Of a DNA stretch of 64,000 nucleotides, positions 53,318-61,575 are shown one piece after another (position 1 is the first letter of the stretch; the number at the start of each line of letters is the position of its first letter). Location of the stretch: the NCBI RefSeq assembly GCF_900090235.1, contig NZ_LT607750.1:2306501-2370500 (forward strand). The letters are read 5' to 3'. Source of the stretch: Micromonospora echinaurantiaca (GTDB lineage: Bacteria; Actinomycetota; Actinomycetes; Mycobacteriales; Micromonosporaceae). The translations under genes were made by a program, and so were the position numbers. A model generated the notes under the pieces. It made no database searches. It was not told the DNA's origin and was given only the letters and a program-made list of their open reading frames with translations.

Positions 53318-55318
53318 TCAGTTCTCCCGGGTGTCGCCGGGCCCGCGCGGGTGCCGCCACTCGTCGTTGGGCTGCGGCGCCCGCTGCGCGCCGAGGTGGG
53401 TCTGCTCCGGCTCGTCGGTCTGCTCGAAGCTGGGCCGGCGCACGTCCTCCGGCTCCGGAACGTCCACCGGCCGGGCGCCCGACTGCGGCGCCGGCTGGTA
53501 CGCGGCCGCCTCCCGCGCGCCGTGCGCGCCCTCGGCCGCCGGCGACTCGGGTACGTGCTTCTCCATGTGCAACTCCTCGCGGAACGCCTGTGGTGGCTTG
53601 GTGGTGCGCTGCGGCAGGTCCCGGCCGAGGTCGGAGACGAGCGGGCCGTACTTGGCGTCGAAGGCGGGCCGCTCGGAGCGGATCCGGGGCATCCGGTCGA
53701 AGTTGCGCAGCGGCGGCGGGCAGGTGGTGGCCCACTCCAGCGAGTTGCCGAAGCCCCACGGGTCGTCCACGGTCACCATCGCGCCGTACCGCCAGGACTT
53801 CCAGGCGTTCCAGATGAAGAAGAGGGTGGAGGCGCCGAGGACGAACGCGGAGATGCTGGAGAAGGTGTTCAGCGCGGTGAACCCGTCGCTGGGCAGGTAG
53901 TCGGCGTACCGGCGGGGGAAACCCTCGTTGCCCAGCCAGTGCTGCACGAGGAAGGTGCCGTGGAAGCCGAGGAACATGGTCCAGAAGTGGGCCTTGCCGA
54001 GCCGCTCGTCGAGCAGCCGCCCGGTCATCTTCGGCCACCAGAAGTAGAAGCCGCCGAAGAGCGCGAAGACCACCGTGCCGAAGAGCACGTAGTGGAAGTG
54101 CCCGACCACGAAGTAGGTGTCGTGGGTGTGCCAGTCGGCCGGCGGGCTGGCCAGCAGTACGCCGGTGAGGCCGCCGAAGAGGAAGGTGACCAGGAAGCCG
54201 ATCGCGAAGAGCATCGGCGTCTCGAAGGTGATCTGCCCCTTCCACAGGGTGCCGATCCAGTTGAAGAACTTCACCCCGGTCGGTACCGCGATCAGGTAGC
54301 TGAGGATGGCGAAGAAGGGCAGCAGCACCTGCCCGGTGGCGAACATGTGGTGCGCCCACACGGTCATCGACAGCACCGTGATGGCGGCGGTGGCGAGCAC
54401 CAGACCCGTGTAGCCGAAGATCGGCTTACGCGAGAAGACCGGGATGATCTCGGTGATGATGCCGAAGAACGGCAGCGCGATGATGTACACCTCGGGGTGG
54501 CCGAAGAACCAGAACAGGTGCTGCCAGATCATCGGCCCGCCGGTCGCCGGGTCGTAGACGTGGGCGTTGAGCAGCCGGTCGGCCATCAGCCCCAGCAACG
54601 CCGCCGCCAGCAGCGGGAACACCAGGATGACCAGCACGCTGGTGAAGAGCATGTTCCAGGTGAAGATCGGCATCCGGAACATGGTCATGCCCGGCGAGCG
54701 CAGGGTCAGGATGGTGGCGATCAGGTTGACCGCGCCGAGGATGGTGCCCAACCCGGAGATCACCAGGCCCATCACCCACATGTTGGCGCCGACGCCGGGG
54801 GAGTGTTCCGCACTGCTCAGCGGGGTGTAGGCGGTCCAGCCGAAGTCTGCCGAGCCCTGTGGGGTCAGGAAACCCGCCAGCACCATCAGCCCGCCGAAGA
54901 GGTAGAGCCAGTAGGCGAGGGCGTTGAGCCGAGGGAACGCCACGTCCGGCGCGCCGATCTGAATCGGCACGATGTAGTTGGCGAACCCGAACGCCGCCGG
55001 GGTGGCGAACAGCAGCAGCATCACCGCGCCGTGCGAGGTGAACAGCTGGTTGTACTGCTCCGAGGAGAGGAACTGCAGGCCGGGCCGGGCCAGTTCGGCC
55101 CGGATCAGCATCGCCTCGATGCCGGCGGCGAGGAAGAACAGGAACGAGGTGAGCAGGTAGAGCAGGCCGATCTGCTTGTGGTCGGTGGTGGCCAGGAACC
55201 GGATCAGCTTGCCGCCCGGGATCGGCTTGCGCAGCGGTCCCGGATAGCCGCCGAACCGGGCCGGGGCCAGGATGGCCGGTCCGCGGTCGCGTGGTTCCGT
55301 GGTGACCCGTCTGGGCAT
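53318..55318 (-). CDS. ctaD: cytochrome c oxidase subunit I, with long C-terminal tail
   Basis: A 666-residue haem-copper oxidase catalytic subunit with 12 membrane helices. Haem and copper ligands are visible in [28 protein letters not shown] (with the cross-linked Tyr), [18 protein letters not shown] and [11 protein letters not shown]. This is the subunit that reduces oxygen and pumps protons. About 95 residues after the last helix are hydrophilic, Pro/Glu/Arg-rich and low in complexity, longer than usual in actinobacterial CtaD. Subunits II and III are not adjacent, so this is probably a second ctaD copy; whether another exists cannot be seen. It is flanked by the sigma-STAS and STAS-kinase genes. 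Confidence 0.95.
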   Translation of the reverse strand: MPRRVTTEPRDRGPAILAPARFGGYPGPLRKPIPGGKLIRFLATTDHKQIGLLYLLTSFLFFLAAGIEAMLIRAELARPGLQFLSSEQYNQLFTSHGAVMLLLFATPAAFGFANYIVPIQIGAPDVAFPRLNALAYWLYLFGGLMVLAGFLTPQGSADFGWTAYTPLSSAEHSPGVGANMWVMGLVISGLGTILGAVNLIATILTLRSPGMTMFRMPIFTWNMLFTSVLVILVFPLLAAALLGLMADRLLNAHVYDPATGGPMIWQHLFWFFGHPEVYIIALPFFGIITEIIPVFSRKPIFGYTGLVLATAAITVLSMTVWAHHMFATGQVLLPFFAILSYLIAVPTGVKFFNWIGTLWKGQITFETPMLFAIGFLVTFLFGGLTGVLLASPPADWHTHDTYFVVGHFHYVLFGTVVFALFGGFYFWWPKMTGRLLDERLGKAHFWTMFLGFHGTFLVQHWLGNEGFPRRYADYLPSDGFTALNTFSSISAFVLGASTLFFIWNAWKSWRYGAMVTVDDPWGFGNSLEWATTCPPPLRNFDRMPRIRSERPAFDAKYGPLVSDLGRDLPQRTTKPPQAFREELHMEKHVPESPAAEGAHGAREAAAYQPAPQSGARPVDVPEPEDVRRPSFEQTDEPEQTHLGAQRAPQPNDEWRHPRGPGDTREN

Positions 55319-55406
55319 TGACTCTCACCCCGCCATGACGACAGAAAGGACGGGCGTGGCTACCCGCCGCTCCGTCCATGTAACCAGGCGAAGGCGGTAA
55401 TTTCGG

Positions 55407-56132
55407 TCAATTCACTGGCAGGGTGGCCCAGACGACCTTCCCCTCCCCGGCCGGCACGCTGCCCCAGCGCTGGGTCAGCTCGCGCACCAGCATCAGCCCC
55501 CGGCCGCCCTCGGCCTGCGGATCCGGCGTCCCGGGCCGGGCGGCGTCCCGGCTGCCGTCGACCACCGCCAGGTGCAGCCAGGGCCGGCGCAGCGTGAGGG
55601 TGACCTGCATCGGCGTGCCCGCGTGCCGGACCACGTTGCCGACCAGCTCGGAGAGGACCACCGAGGCCGGGCCGACCGCCTCCGGCAGGTTCCACCGGGC
55701 GCAGGCGTCGGCGACCAGTTCCCGGGCCCGCCGGCAGGCCTCCGCCGCCGGCTCCAGCCGGGCCCGCAGCCGGGGGACCGCCGCGGCGCCGGCCGCCCGG
55801 GCCGCCTCGTCGCAGTCCCGGCGGACCGGCACCACCCGGCAGGTGGTCGACTCGGCCAGCCAGGCGGCCGCCTCGGGCGACGGTGCGCAGAGCACCAGCG
55901 GCACGGCCGGCCAGTCGGCGGCCTGCCGGGCGGCGGCGGCGAACACCGACAGGGCGAGCCGGTCGTGGACCGTGACGTCGGTGAGGTCGACCACCAGCGC
56001 GTCGGGCTGGGTGGTCAGGCACCGGTCCAGCACCCGATGCACCGAGCGCATGGTCGTCAGGTCCAGGTCGCCGACGAGCCGGACGACGGTCGGCGACCCG
56101 TCGCACACCTCGCAGCTGATCCGGCTCGACAT
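55407..56132 (-). CDS. STAS domain fused to an RsbW/SpoIIAB-like kinase domain
   Basis: A 241-residue protein starting at ATG 56132. Residues 1-105 are STAS-like: VVRLVGDLDLTTMRSVHRVL and DALVVDLTDVTVHDRLALSV, with D57-R-L-A in place of D-S-x-G, so the phosphorylation site is lost. Residues 125-241 are a GHKL kinase of the RsbW type: SVVLSELVGNVVRHAGTPMQ (N-box, N166), HLAVVDGSRDAARPG (G1 region) and AEGGRGLMLVREL (G2). RsbW-like proteins bind sigma factors and phosphorylate STAS proteins. A STAS-kinase fusion could be self-regulating or act on an external partner. The sigma-STAS fusion is 2.2 kb away, on the other side of the oxidase gene. Confidence 0.9.
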   Translation of the reverse strand: MSSRISCEVCDGSPTVVRLVGDLDLTTMRSVHRVLDRCLTTQPDALVVDLTDVTVHDRLALSVFAAAARQAADWPAVPLVLCAPSPEAAAWLAESTTCRVVPVRRDCDEAARAAGAAAVPRLRARLEPAAEACRRARELVADACARWNLPEAVGPASVVLSELVGNVVRHAGTPMQVTLTLRRPWLHLAVVDGSRDAARPGTPDPQAEGGRGLMLVRELTQRWGSVPAGEGKVVWATLPVN

Positions 56133-56202
56133 CTCCGCCCTCGTTCGAGTCTCGTCCGCAGGACTGCGAACTACCCGGGCACGCGGCCGGTCAAACGGGA
56201 CG

Positions 56203-56248
56203 GGCCGCCGCCGCGACGACCGTCACGTGATCGTCGGCGGCGGCGGTC
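56203..56248 (-). terminator. bulged hairpin downstream of the DUF4383 gene
   Basis: GGGCCGCCGCCGCGACGA pairs with TCGTCGGCGGCGGCGGTCC with one extra base, around an 11-nt loop. It lies between the DUF4383 gene and the STAS-kinase gene, both on the minus strand. Confidence 0.5.
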
Positions 56249-56310
56249 CGGCGTAGCGGTGGTGCGCCGTCGGCTGCGGTCGGCCCGCACCGGTCGCGGG
56301 CGGTGGCGCC

Positions 56311-56775
56311 TCAGCGGCGGGCGGTGCCGCGGGTGGTCAGCAGGCCCAGCGCGATCATGCCGACGCCGAGGACGAAATGCAGCCAGGTGACGGCGTCGTT
56401 CAGCGGGATGAAGTTCGCCCCGCTGTCGTGCTCGACCACCAGGCCGTAGAGCCAGAGCACGAGGTAGATCGCACCACCGCCGATCAGATAGGCCCGGGCG
56501 CCGGCGATCGTCCGGGCCATGACCAGCCCGACCACCCCGAACAGCAGGTGCACGAGGTTGTGCAGCACCGAGACCTGGAACACCCCGAGCAGCATCGCGT
56601 CCGACTTGTGGCCGGCGAACCCCAGGTCCTCGTAGTTGCTGGTGATGCCCGGGACGAACCCGAGCAGGCCGATGAGGACGAAGACCCAGGACACGATGGT
56701 GGCGGCCCGGCGGACGGGCGCCTTGCCGTCGGCCGGGTTGGATCGGGCGCGTGAGTGCGCCATCGGACCGGTCAC
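56311..56775 (-). CDS. DUF4383-family membrane protein
   Basis: A 154-residue protein with four membrane helices (about 25-46, 66-90, 94-115 and 128-148). The conserved elements FVLIGLLGFVPGITSNYEDL, FQVSVLHNLVHLLFGVVGLV and VTWLHFVLGVGMIALGLL match DUF4383. The function is unknown. The start is GTG 56775, since GGAGGGAG lies six bases ahead of it; the ATG 12 bases further in has no such site. Probably monocistronic. It precedes the STAS-kinase gene on the same strand but is separated by a hairpin. Confidence 0.88.
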   Translation of the reverse strand: MTGPMAHSRARSNPADGKAPVRRAATIVSWVFVLIGLLGFVPGITSNYEDLGFAGHKSDAMLLGVFQVSVLHNLVHLLFGVVGLVMARTIAGARAYLIGGGAIYLVLWLYGLVVEHDSGANFIPLNDAVTWLHFVLGVGMIALGLLTTRGTARR

Positions 56776-56894
56776 CGCGGACTCCCTCCGTGCGACGGTG
56801 CAGAGCCGTGGGCGGCTACCCGCTCGCGGTGCCGGCAAACCCGCCGGCCGGGCCCCGCGCGGCGGGACCCGGCCGGGTGGCCGTCCGGCGCCGG

Positions 56895-58052
56895 TCAGGC
56901 CGGTTGCAGGTGGCGGGCCGGGACGCGCCGGCGGACCTGGTCGTAGAGGCGCACGTACTCCCGCGCCATCACCGCCGGCGTGAACCGGACGGCGGCCTCC
57001 CGCCGGCACTCGCCCGGGTCGAGCAGGCTGGCCGCCAGCAGCAGCTCGCCCAGCTCCTCCTCGTCCTTGGTGAGCAGGCCGGTGCGGCCGTGCTCGATCA
57101 GCTCCGGCAGGCAGCCCCGGGCGGTCGCCACCACGGGCGTGCCGAGCGCGAGCGACTCGACCACCGCGGTGCCGCCGGGCTCCTCCCAGCGCAGCGGGAA
57201 CAGCGTGGCCCGGGCCCCGGCGAGCAGGTCGTCCCGCTCCTGCCCGGCCACCGTGCCGACCCAGCGGACCAGGTCGCCGTCCACGTGCGGGGCCACCTCG
57301 TCCAGGAAGAACCGGACGTCCGGGTTCTGCCGGGCCTCGTCGCCGGCGGCGGTCAGGTCCGCCGGCCGGTGGTACGGGCCGACCGGGCCGGCCAGCACCA
57401 GTGGTACGCCGACCTGCTGCGCGAGCCGGGCGCCCAGGTCCTGCCCCTTGCCGGGGTTGATCCGGCCGAGGATGAGCGCGTAGTCGCCCTTGCCCGTGGT
57501 GGGCCGGCGGTCGGCGCCGACCGCCAGCGGGGTGGCCAGGTGCACGTGCCCGACCGAGTGCGCCCGCAGCGCCTCGGGCGCCCGGGCCAGCTGGGAGGCG
57601 GAGACGCCGTTGACCCGCACCCGGTCGCCGCCGTCGAAGGTGCCGTAGAGCGCCGGGTGCTTGGCCAGGTCCCAGTGCAGGGTGTGCAGCGCGGGCGGGG
57701 CGTCCGGTCCCATCGCGGCGAGGGTGGCCAGCCCGACCGCCTCCACGTGGTCGTGCACCAGGTCGATGTCGTCGCGCGAGCGCAGCGCCCGGACCACGCC
57801 GCCCAGGTGCGCCTGGGCCACCCCGCAGACCTGGTTGTACGGCCGCTGCAGCTGCGGGAACTGCCCGTCGGGAAAGACCGACACCAGCTCGTCGACCGGC
57901 AGCGTGCTGGTCTGGACCGAGGCGAGCACCACCCGTACGCCGAGCCGGCGCAGCTCCGGCACCAGAGTGGCGATCACGTTCTCGATCCCGCCGTAGCCCG
58001 GCGGTGGCACGGACAGCCACGGCCCGGCGTTCATCAGCACGGTGAGGCTCAT
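56895..58052 (-). CDS. GT4-family glycosyltransferase
   Basis: A 385-residue GT-B glycosyltransferase starting at ATG 58052 (MSLTVLMNAGPWLSVPPPGY). The N-terminal lobe has PGYGGIENVIATLVPELRRL and DLVHDHVEAVGLATLA; the donor lobe has YALILGRINPGKGQDL, LVLAGPVGPYHRPADL and FPLRWEEPGGTAVVESLALG (the E-x7-E motif). It probably transfers a sugar to a small or lipid acceptor. The upstream gene (gpgS) is 70 bases away on the same strand, and both are likely co-transcribed. Extending the frame past 58052 would run through the gap into gpgS and is rejected. Confidence 0.9.
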   Translation of the reverse strand: MSLTVLMNAGPWLSVPPPGYGGIENVIATLVPELRRLGVRVVLASVQTSTLPVDELVSVFPDGQFPQLQRPYNQVCGVAQAHLGGVVRALRSRDDIDLVHDHVEAVGLATLAAMGPDAPPALHTLHWDLAKHPALYGTFDGGDRVRVNGVSASQLARAPEALRAHSVGHVHLATPLAVGADRRPTTGKGDYALILGRINPGKGQDLGARLAQQVGVPLVLAGPVGPYHRPADLTAAGDEARQNPDVRFFLDEVAPHVDGDLVRWVGTVAGQERDDLLAGARATLFPLRWEEPGGTAVVESLALGTPVVATARGCLPELIEHGRTGLLTKDEEELGELLLAASLLDPGECRREAAVRFTPAVMAREYVRLYDQVRRRVPARHLQPA

Positions 58053-58122
58053 CGCGTCGCCTCCCGTCCGGCGTCGGGACCCGGATTCGCCGCTGCCGGC
58101 GGGCCGCCGGCCGGCCGGGGCC

Positions 58123-59136
58123 TCACGCCGCCACCCGGCGACGCGGCACCCGGTGCCGCAGCTGCGCCAGCGGCGGGCGCTCCTCGATGGAGACGTCGCT
58201 GACCACGATCTCCCGCTCCAGGTTCGGCAGCGCCTCCGAGCCACCCCGCCGGAACTGGGTGAGCAGCGCGGCGGGCATCGCGCCGGGGCTGACCCAGCCC
58301 CGCCGCTGCAACCGCGACCACGCGGTGAGCATGATCTGGGCCGACATCCGCCCCAACGCCGCGGTGTCCTGGTGGCGGTGCTTGCGCTCGCCGAGGTCCA
58401 CCTGGGCCAGCGCGTCCAGCCCGACCAGTTCCAGCAGGTCGATCAGCATGGCCGTCTCCACGCCGTAGCCGGAGACGAAGGGGACCTGTTCCAGCACCTC
58501 GCGACGGCCGGCGTACTCGCCGGCCAGCGGCTGCACGAAGCCGGCCAGCTCCGGCCAGAACAGGTTGAGCACCGGCCGGGCCATCAGCTCGGTCACCCGG
58601 CCGCCACCGTCGGCCTCCACCCCGGCTGTGCCGACCAGCGGCCGGTGGTAGAACCCCTTGACGAAGTCGACCGACGGGTCGGTCAGCAGCGGGCCGATCA
58701 GCCCGGTCACGAAGTGCGGGCGGAACTCCCGCAGGTCGGCGTCGACGAAGGCCACCACGTCCCCCTCCGCGGCGGCGAGGCCGGCCCAGAGCGCGTCGCC
58801 CTTGCCGGTCAGCCGGGGCAGTCCCCGGGTCATCGCGTCCTGGCTGACCACCTCGGCGCCCGCGGCCCGGGCCACCTGGGCGGTGCGGTCGGTCGACCGG
58901 GAATCGACCACGATCAGCTCGTCGACCAGCGGCACCCGGTCCACCAGGTGCTCCCGGATGGTCGACACGATGGCGCCGACCGTGGCCTCCTCGTTACGGG
59001 CCGGCAGCACCACGCTGACCCGGGTGTCACCCTTGGCGCGCAGCAGCCGCCGCGCCGGCCAGTCGGCCGCTGACGTCGTCCGGTAGGTGGCCCACGCCTC
59101 CACCACCGGCGAAACCGTCGATTCCGTATTCCGCAC
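58123..59136 (-). CDS. gpgS: glucosyl-3-phosphoglycerate synthase (GT81)
   Basis: A 337-residue GT-A enzyme that adds glucose to 3-phosphoglycerate, the first step to glucosylglycerate and, in mycobacteria, to methylglucose lipopolysaccharides. Recognised elements: VSVVLPARNEEATVGAIVST, DELIVVDSRSTDRTAQVARA, DVVAFVDADLREFRPHFVTG (metal-binding D-x-D) and SGYGVETAMLIDLLELVGLD. It starts at GTG 59136, a few bases after CAGGGGGTGCC; GTG 59142 overlaps that site. A phosphatase (GpgP) is not adjacent. The gene is on the minus strand, followed by the GT4 gene; it is divergent from the oxidoreductase pair. Confidence 0.92.
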   Translation of the reverse strand: MRNTESTVSPVVEAWATYRTTSAADWPARRLLRAKGDTRVSVVLPARNEEATVGAIVSTIREHLVDRVPLVDELIVVDSRSTDRTAQVARAAGAEVVSQDAMTRGLPRLTGKGDALWAGLAAAEGDVVAFVDADLREFRPHFVTGLIGPLLTDPSVDFVKGFYHRPLVGTAGVEADGGGRVTELMARPVLNLFWPELAGFVQPLAGEYAGRREVLEQVPFVSGYGVETAMLIDLLELVGLDALAQVDLGERKHRHQDTAALGRMSAQIMLTAWSRLQRRGWVSPGAMPAALLTQFRRGGSEALPNLEREIVVSDVSIEERPPLAQLRHRVPRRRVAA

Positions 59137-59329
59137 AGGCACCCCCTGATCGAGGCGGAAAATCCAGGGAGGGTTTTCCCACTTCCCACCACGCGCTAAC
59201 CGGATCATCCCCGACAGCCTGATCACGAACGTGACGTCCGGGGGTTCCCGGGTCGTGAACGTTTGATTGCGCCGGCCCGCGGGGAGTGCTGACCTCGGAA
59301 GGTGTGAACCGTGGGCGGGAGGGGCTTGG

Positions 59330-60340
59330 ATGCGAACGTGCCGGGTGGGACTGGTAGGAGCCGGCGGGGTGGCGCAACGCCACGCCCGGGTGCTCGGCGG
59401 CTTCGCCGACGTCGAGCTGATCGGGGTGACCGACGTGCTGCCGGCGGCCGCCGCGGACCTGGCCGCCGCGTATGACACGCGGGCCTGCGCCGACGTCGAG
59501 GAACTGCTCGCCGCCGGGCCGGACGCGGTGTACGTCTGCGTCCCGCCGTTCGCGCACGGACCGGCGGAGGAGGCGGTGATCGCCGCCGGGCTGCCGATGT
59601 TCGTGGAGAAGCCGGTGGCCGTCGACCTGGCCACCGCCGAGCGGATCGGCGAGCTGATCGCCCGGCGCGGCCTGCGTACCGCGGTCGGGCACCACTGGCG
59701 CTACCTGCCGGTGGTGGAGCGGGCCCGTCGCCTGCTGGCCGACCGCCCGGTGCGGATGGTCGCCGGCGCCTGGCTGGACAAGGTCCCCCCGGTGGCCTGG
59801 TGGTCGCGGCGGGACCGGTCCGGTGGTCCGGTGGTCGAGCAGGCGGCGCACGTGCTGGACCTGATCCGGGTGCTGGCCGGCGAGGTGAGCGAGGTGACCG
59901 CCTACGCCGACGGGACGCCGCCCCCGGTCGACGGTGCGGACATCGACTCGGTCACCACCGCCGCGCTGCGCTTCGCCAGCGGCGCGGTCGGCACGCTGAC
60001 CGCCGCCTGCGTGCTCGGCTGGAAGCACCGCGCCGGGCTGGAGATCCTCGCCGACGGGTTGGCCCTGGCGCTGACCGAGGACGGCCTGGTCGTCCGGGAC
60101 GGTGACGGGGAGCACCGGTTCCCCGCCGACCCGGACGCCGCCCGGGTCGCCGTCGACCGGGCGTTCATCGACGCGGTGCGCGGCGTCGGCGACGACATCC
60201 GGGTCCCGTACGCCGAGGCGCTGGGCACCCAGCGGCTGGCCGTCGCGGTGGCCGACTCGGCCCGCACCGGCGCGCCCGTCCGGCTGGCCGCCTCGGCCGC
60301 CCCGGCGACCCTGCGCACGGGGGTGACGGTCGATGCCTGA
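59330..60340 (+). CDS. Gfo/Idh/MocA-family oxidoreductase
   Basis: A 336-residue sugar-type oxidoreductase starting at ATG 59330 after GGGCGGGAGGGG. The Rossmann motif is VGLVGAGGVAQRHARVLGG; the catalytic region is MFVEKPVAVDLATAERIGEL (E-K-P) and DRSGGPVVEQAAHVLDLIRV with the conserved His. It would oxidise or reduce a sugar alcohol or nucleotide sugar. It overlaps the next gene by eight bases. The substrate is not evident, but its neighbours (GpgS, GT4, MDR) point to sugar or lipid-glycan metabolism. Confidence 0.88.
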   Translation: MRTCRVGLVGAGGVAQRHARVLGGFADVELIGVTDVLPAAAADLAAAYDTRACADVEELLAAGPDAVYVCVPPFAHGPAEEAVIAAGLPMFVEKPVAVDLATAERIGELIARRGLRTAVGHHWRYLPVVERARRLLADRPVRMVAGAWLDKVPPVAWWSRRDRSGGPVVEQAAHVLDLIRVLAGEVSEVTAYADGTPPPVDGADIDSVTTAALRFASGAVGTLTAACVLGWKHRAGLEILADGLALALTEDGLVVRDGDGEHRFPADPDAARVAVDRAFIDAVRGVGDDIRVPYAEALGTQRLAVAVADSARTGAPVRLAASAAPATLRTGVTVDA

Positions 60341-61421
60341 CAAGGTGATCACGGTACCGGGCCCCGGTCGGGTGGAACTGGTCGAGCAGGACGCCGCCGA
60401 GCTGCGCCCGGGCACCTTCCGGGTCCGCACGCTCTACAGCGGCGTCTCCGCCGGCACCGAGCTGAGCTACGTCAAGGGCACCAACCCGTACCTCAACGTC
60501 AGCTGGAACGCCGACCTGGGGTTGTTCCAGCCCGGCGGGGCGAGCACCCCGTACCCGGTCACCCGGCTGGGCTACATGCAGGTGGCCGAGGTGGTGGAGA
60601 GCGCAACCCCGGCGGTCCGGGTCGGCGCCGTCGGCGCGATGACCTACGGCCACCGCACCGGGCACGTCGCCGACCCGCTCGCCGAGCGGTTCGTCCCGCT
60701 GCCCGACGACCTGGATCCGCTGCTCGGCGTCTACGTCGCGCACATGGGGCCGATCTGCGCCAACGGGCTGCTGCACGCCGGCGCCGACCTGTACGGCACG
60801 GACGTGCGCGGGCTCGGCGACGGGGTGCGCGGGCGCCGGGTGGCGGTGGTCGGCAGCGGGGTGGTCGCCCTGCTCACCGCGCTGTTCGCCCGCCGGCACG
60901 GCGCCGCCTCGGTGGTGGTGCTCGACCCGACCCCGCAGCGGCGGGAGGTCGCCGAGGCGCTCGGCCTGGAGACCCTCGACCCGGAGGCCGACGACCCGGC
61001 GGTGGTGCTCAAGACCCGCTGGGCGCACACCGCCGGTGACCGGGGCGCCGACGTGGTGTTCCAGTGCCGGGGTCAGGCCTGGGCGCTGCACCTGGCGCTG
61101 CGCCTGCTCCGCCCGCAGGGCACCGTGATCGACCTGGCCTTCTACCAGGCCGGCGCGGACGCGGTCCGGCTCGGCGAGGAGTTCCACCACAACGGGCTGT
61201 CGCTGCGCTGCGCCCAGATCGGCCGGGTGCCCCGCGGCCTCACCCCCACCTGGGACCGGGAGCGGCTCTCCGCCGACACGATCGACCTGCTGCGCGCGTA
61301 CGGGGATCTGATCCGCAAGCACCTGGTCTCGGCCGTGGTGCCGTTCGAGGAGGCCCCCGCCCTGCTCACCGACCTCGCCGAGCGCCGCCGCCAGGAACTC
61401 CAGGTGGTGCTCACCGGCTGA
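60333..61421 (+). CDS. zinc-type MDR dehydrogenase-like protein
   Basis: A 362-residue medium-chain dehydrogenase/reductase starting at ATG 60333. The GroES part contains SGVSAGTELSYVKGTNPYLN and GYMQVAEVVESATPAVRVG; the NAD fold is RRVAVVGSGVVALLTALFAR. The catalytic Cys/His zinc ligands of true alcohol dehydrogenases are not clearly present, which groups it with the atypical bacterial MDR proteins (BchC-like). It is coupled to the MocA-type gene by an 8-base overlap (ATGCCTGA), so the two probably act on one sugar derivative. Confidence 0.85.
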   Translation: MPDKVITVPGPGRVELVEQDAAELRPGTFRVRTLYSGVSAGTELSYVKGTNPYLNVSWNADLGLFQPGGASTPYPVTRLGYMQVAEVVESATPAVRVGAVGAMTYGHRTGHVADPLAERFVPLPDDLDPLLGVYVAHMGPICANGLLHAGADLYGTDVRGLGDGVRGRRVAVVGSGVVALLTALFARRHGAASVVVLDPTPQRREVAEALGLETLDPEADDPAVVLKTRWAHTAGDRGADVVFQCRGQAWALHLALRLLRPQGTVIDLAFYQAGADAVRLGEEFHHNGLSLRCAQIGRVPRGLTPTWDRERLSADTIDLLRAYGDLIRKHLVSAVVPFEEAPALLTDLAERRRQELQVVLTG

Positions 61422-61561
61422 CCGCTCTCCACCGTGATCTCGCGGTTTCGGCCCCTCCTGCGGCGTCCGCGGCATTCGTCCCGGCCGGCGGGTGCCTGAT
61501 CGCGGGCCTCGGGCGGCGCGCCCAACGGCCGGGCGGGCCGCCCAAGGTCAGTTGCGTCGCG

Positions 61562-61567
61562 TACCGT
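61562..61567 (+). promoter_or_regulatory. -10 TACCGT of secA2
   Basis: TACCGT ends eight bases before ATG 61576, again the spacing of a leaderless transcript. Confidence 0.3.
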
Positions 61568-61575
61568 TGCCGCTC

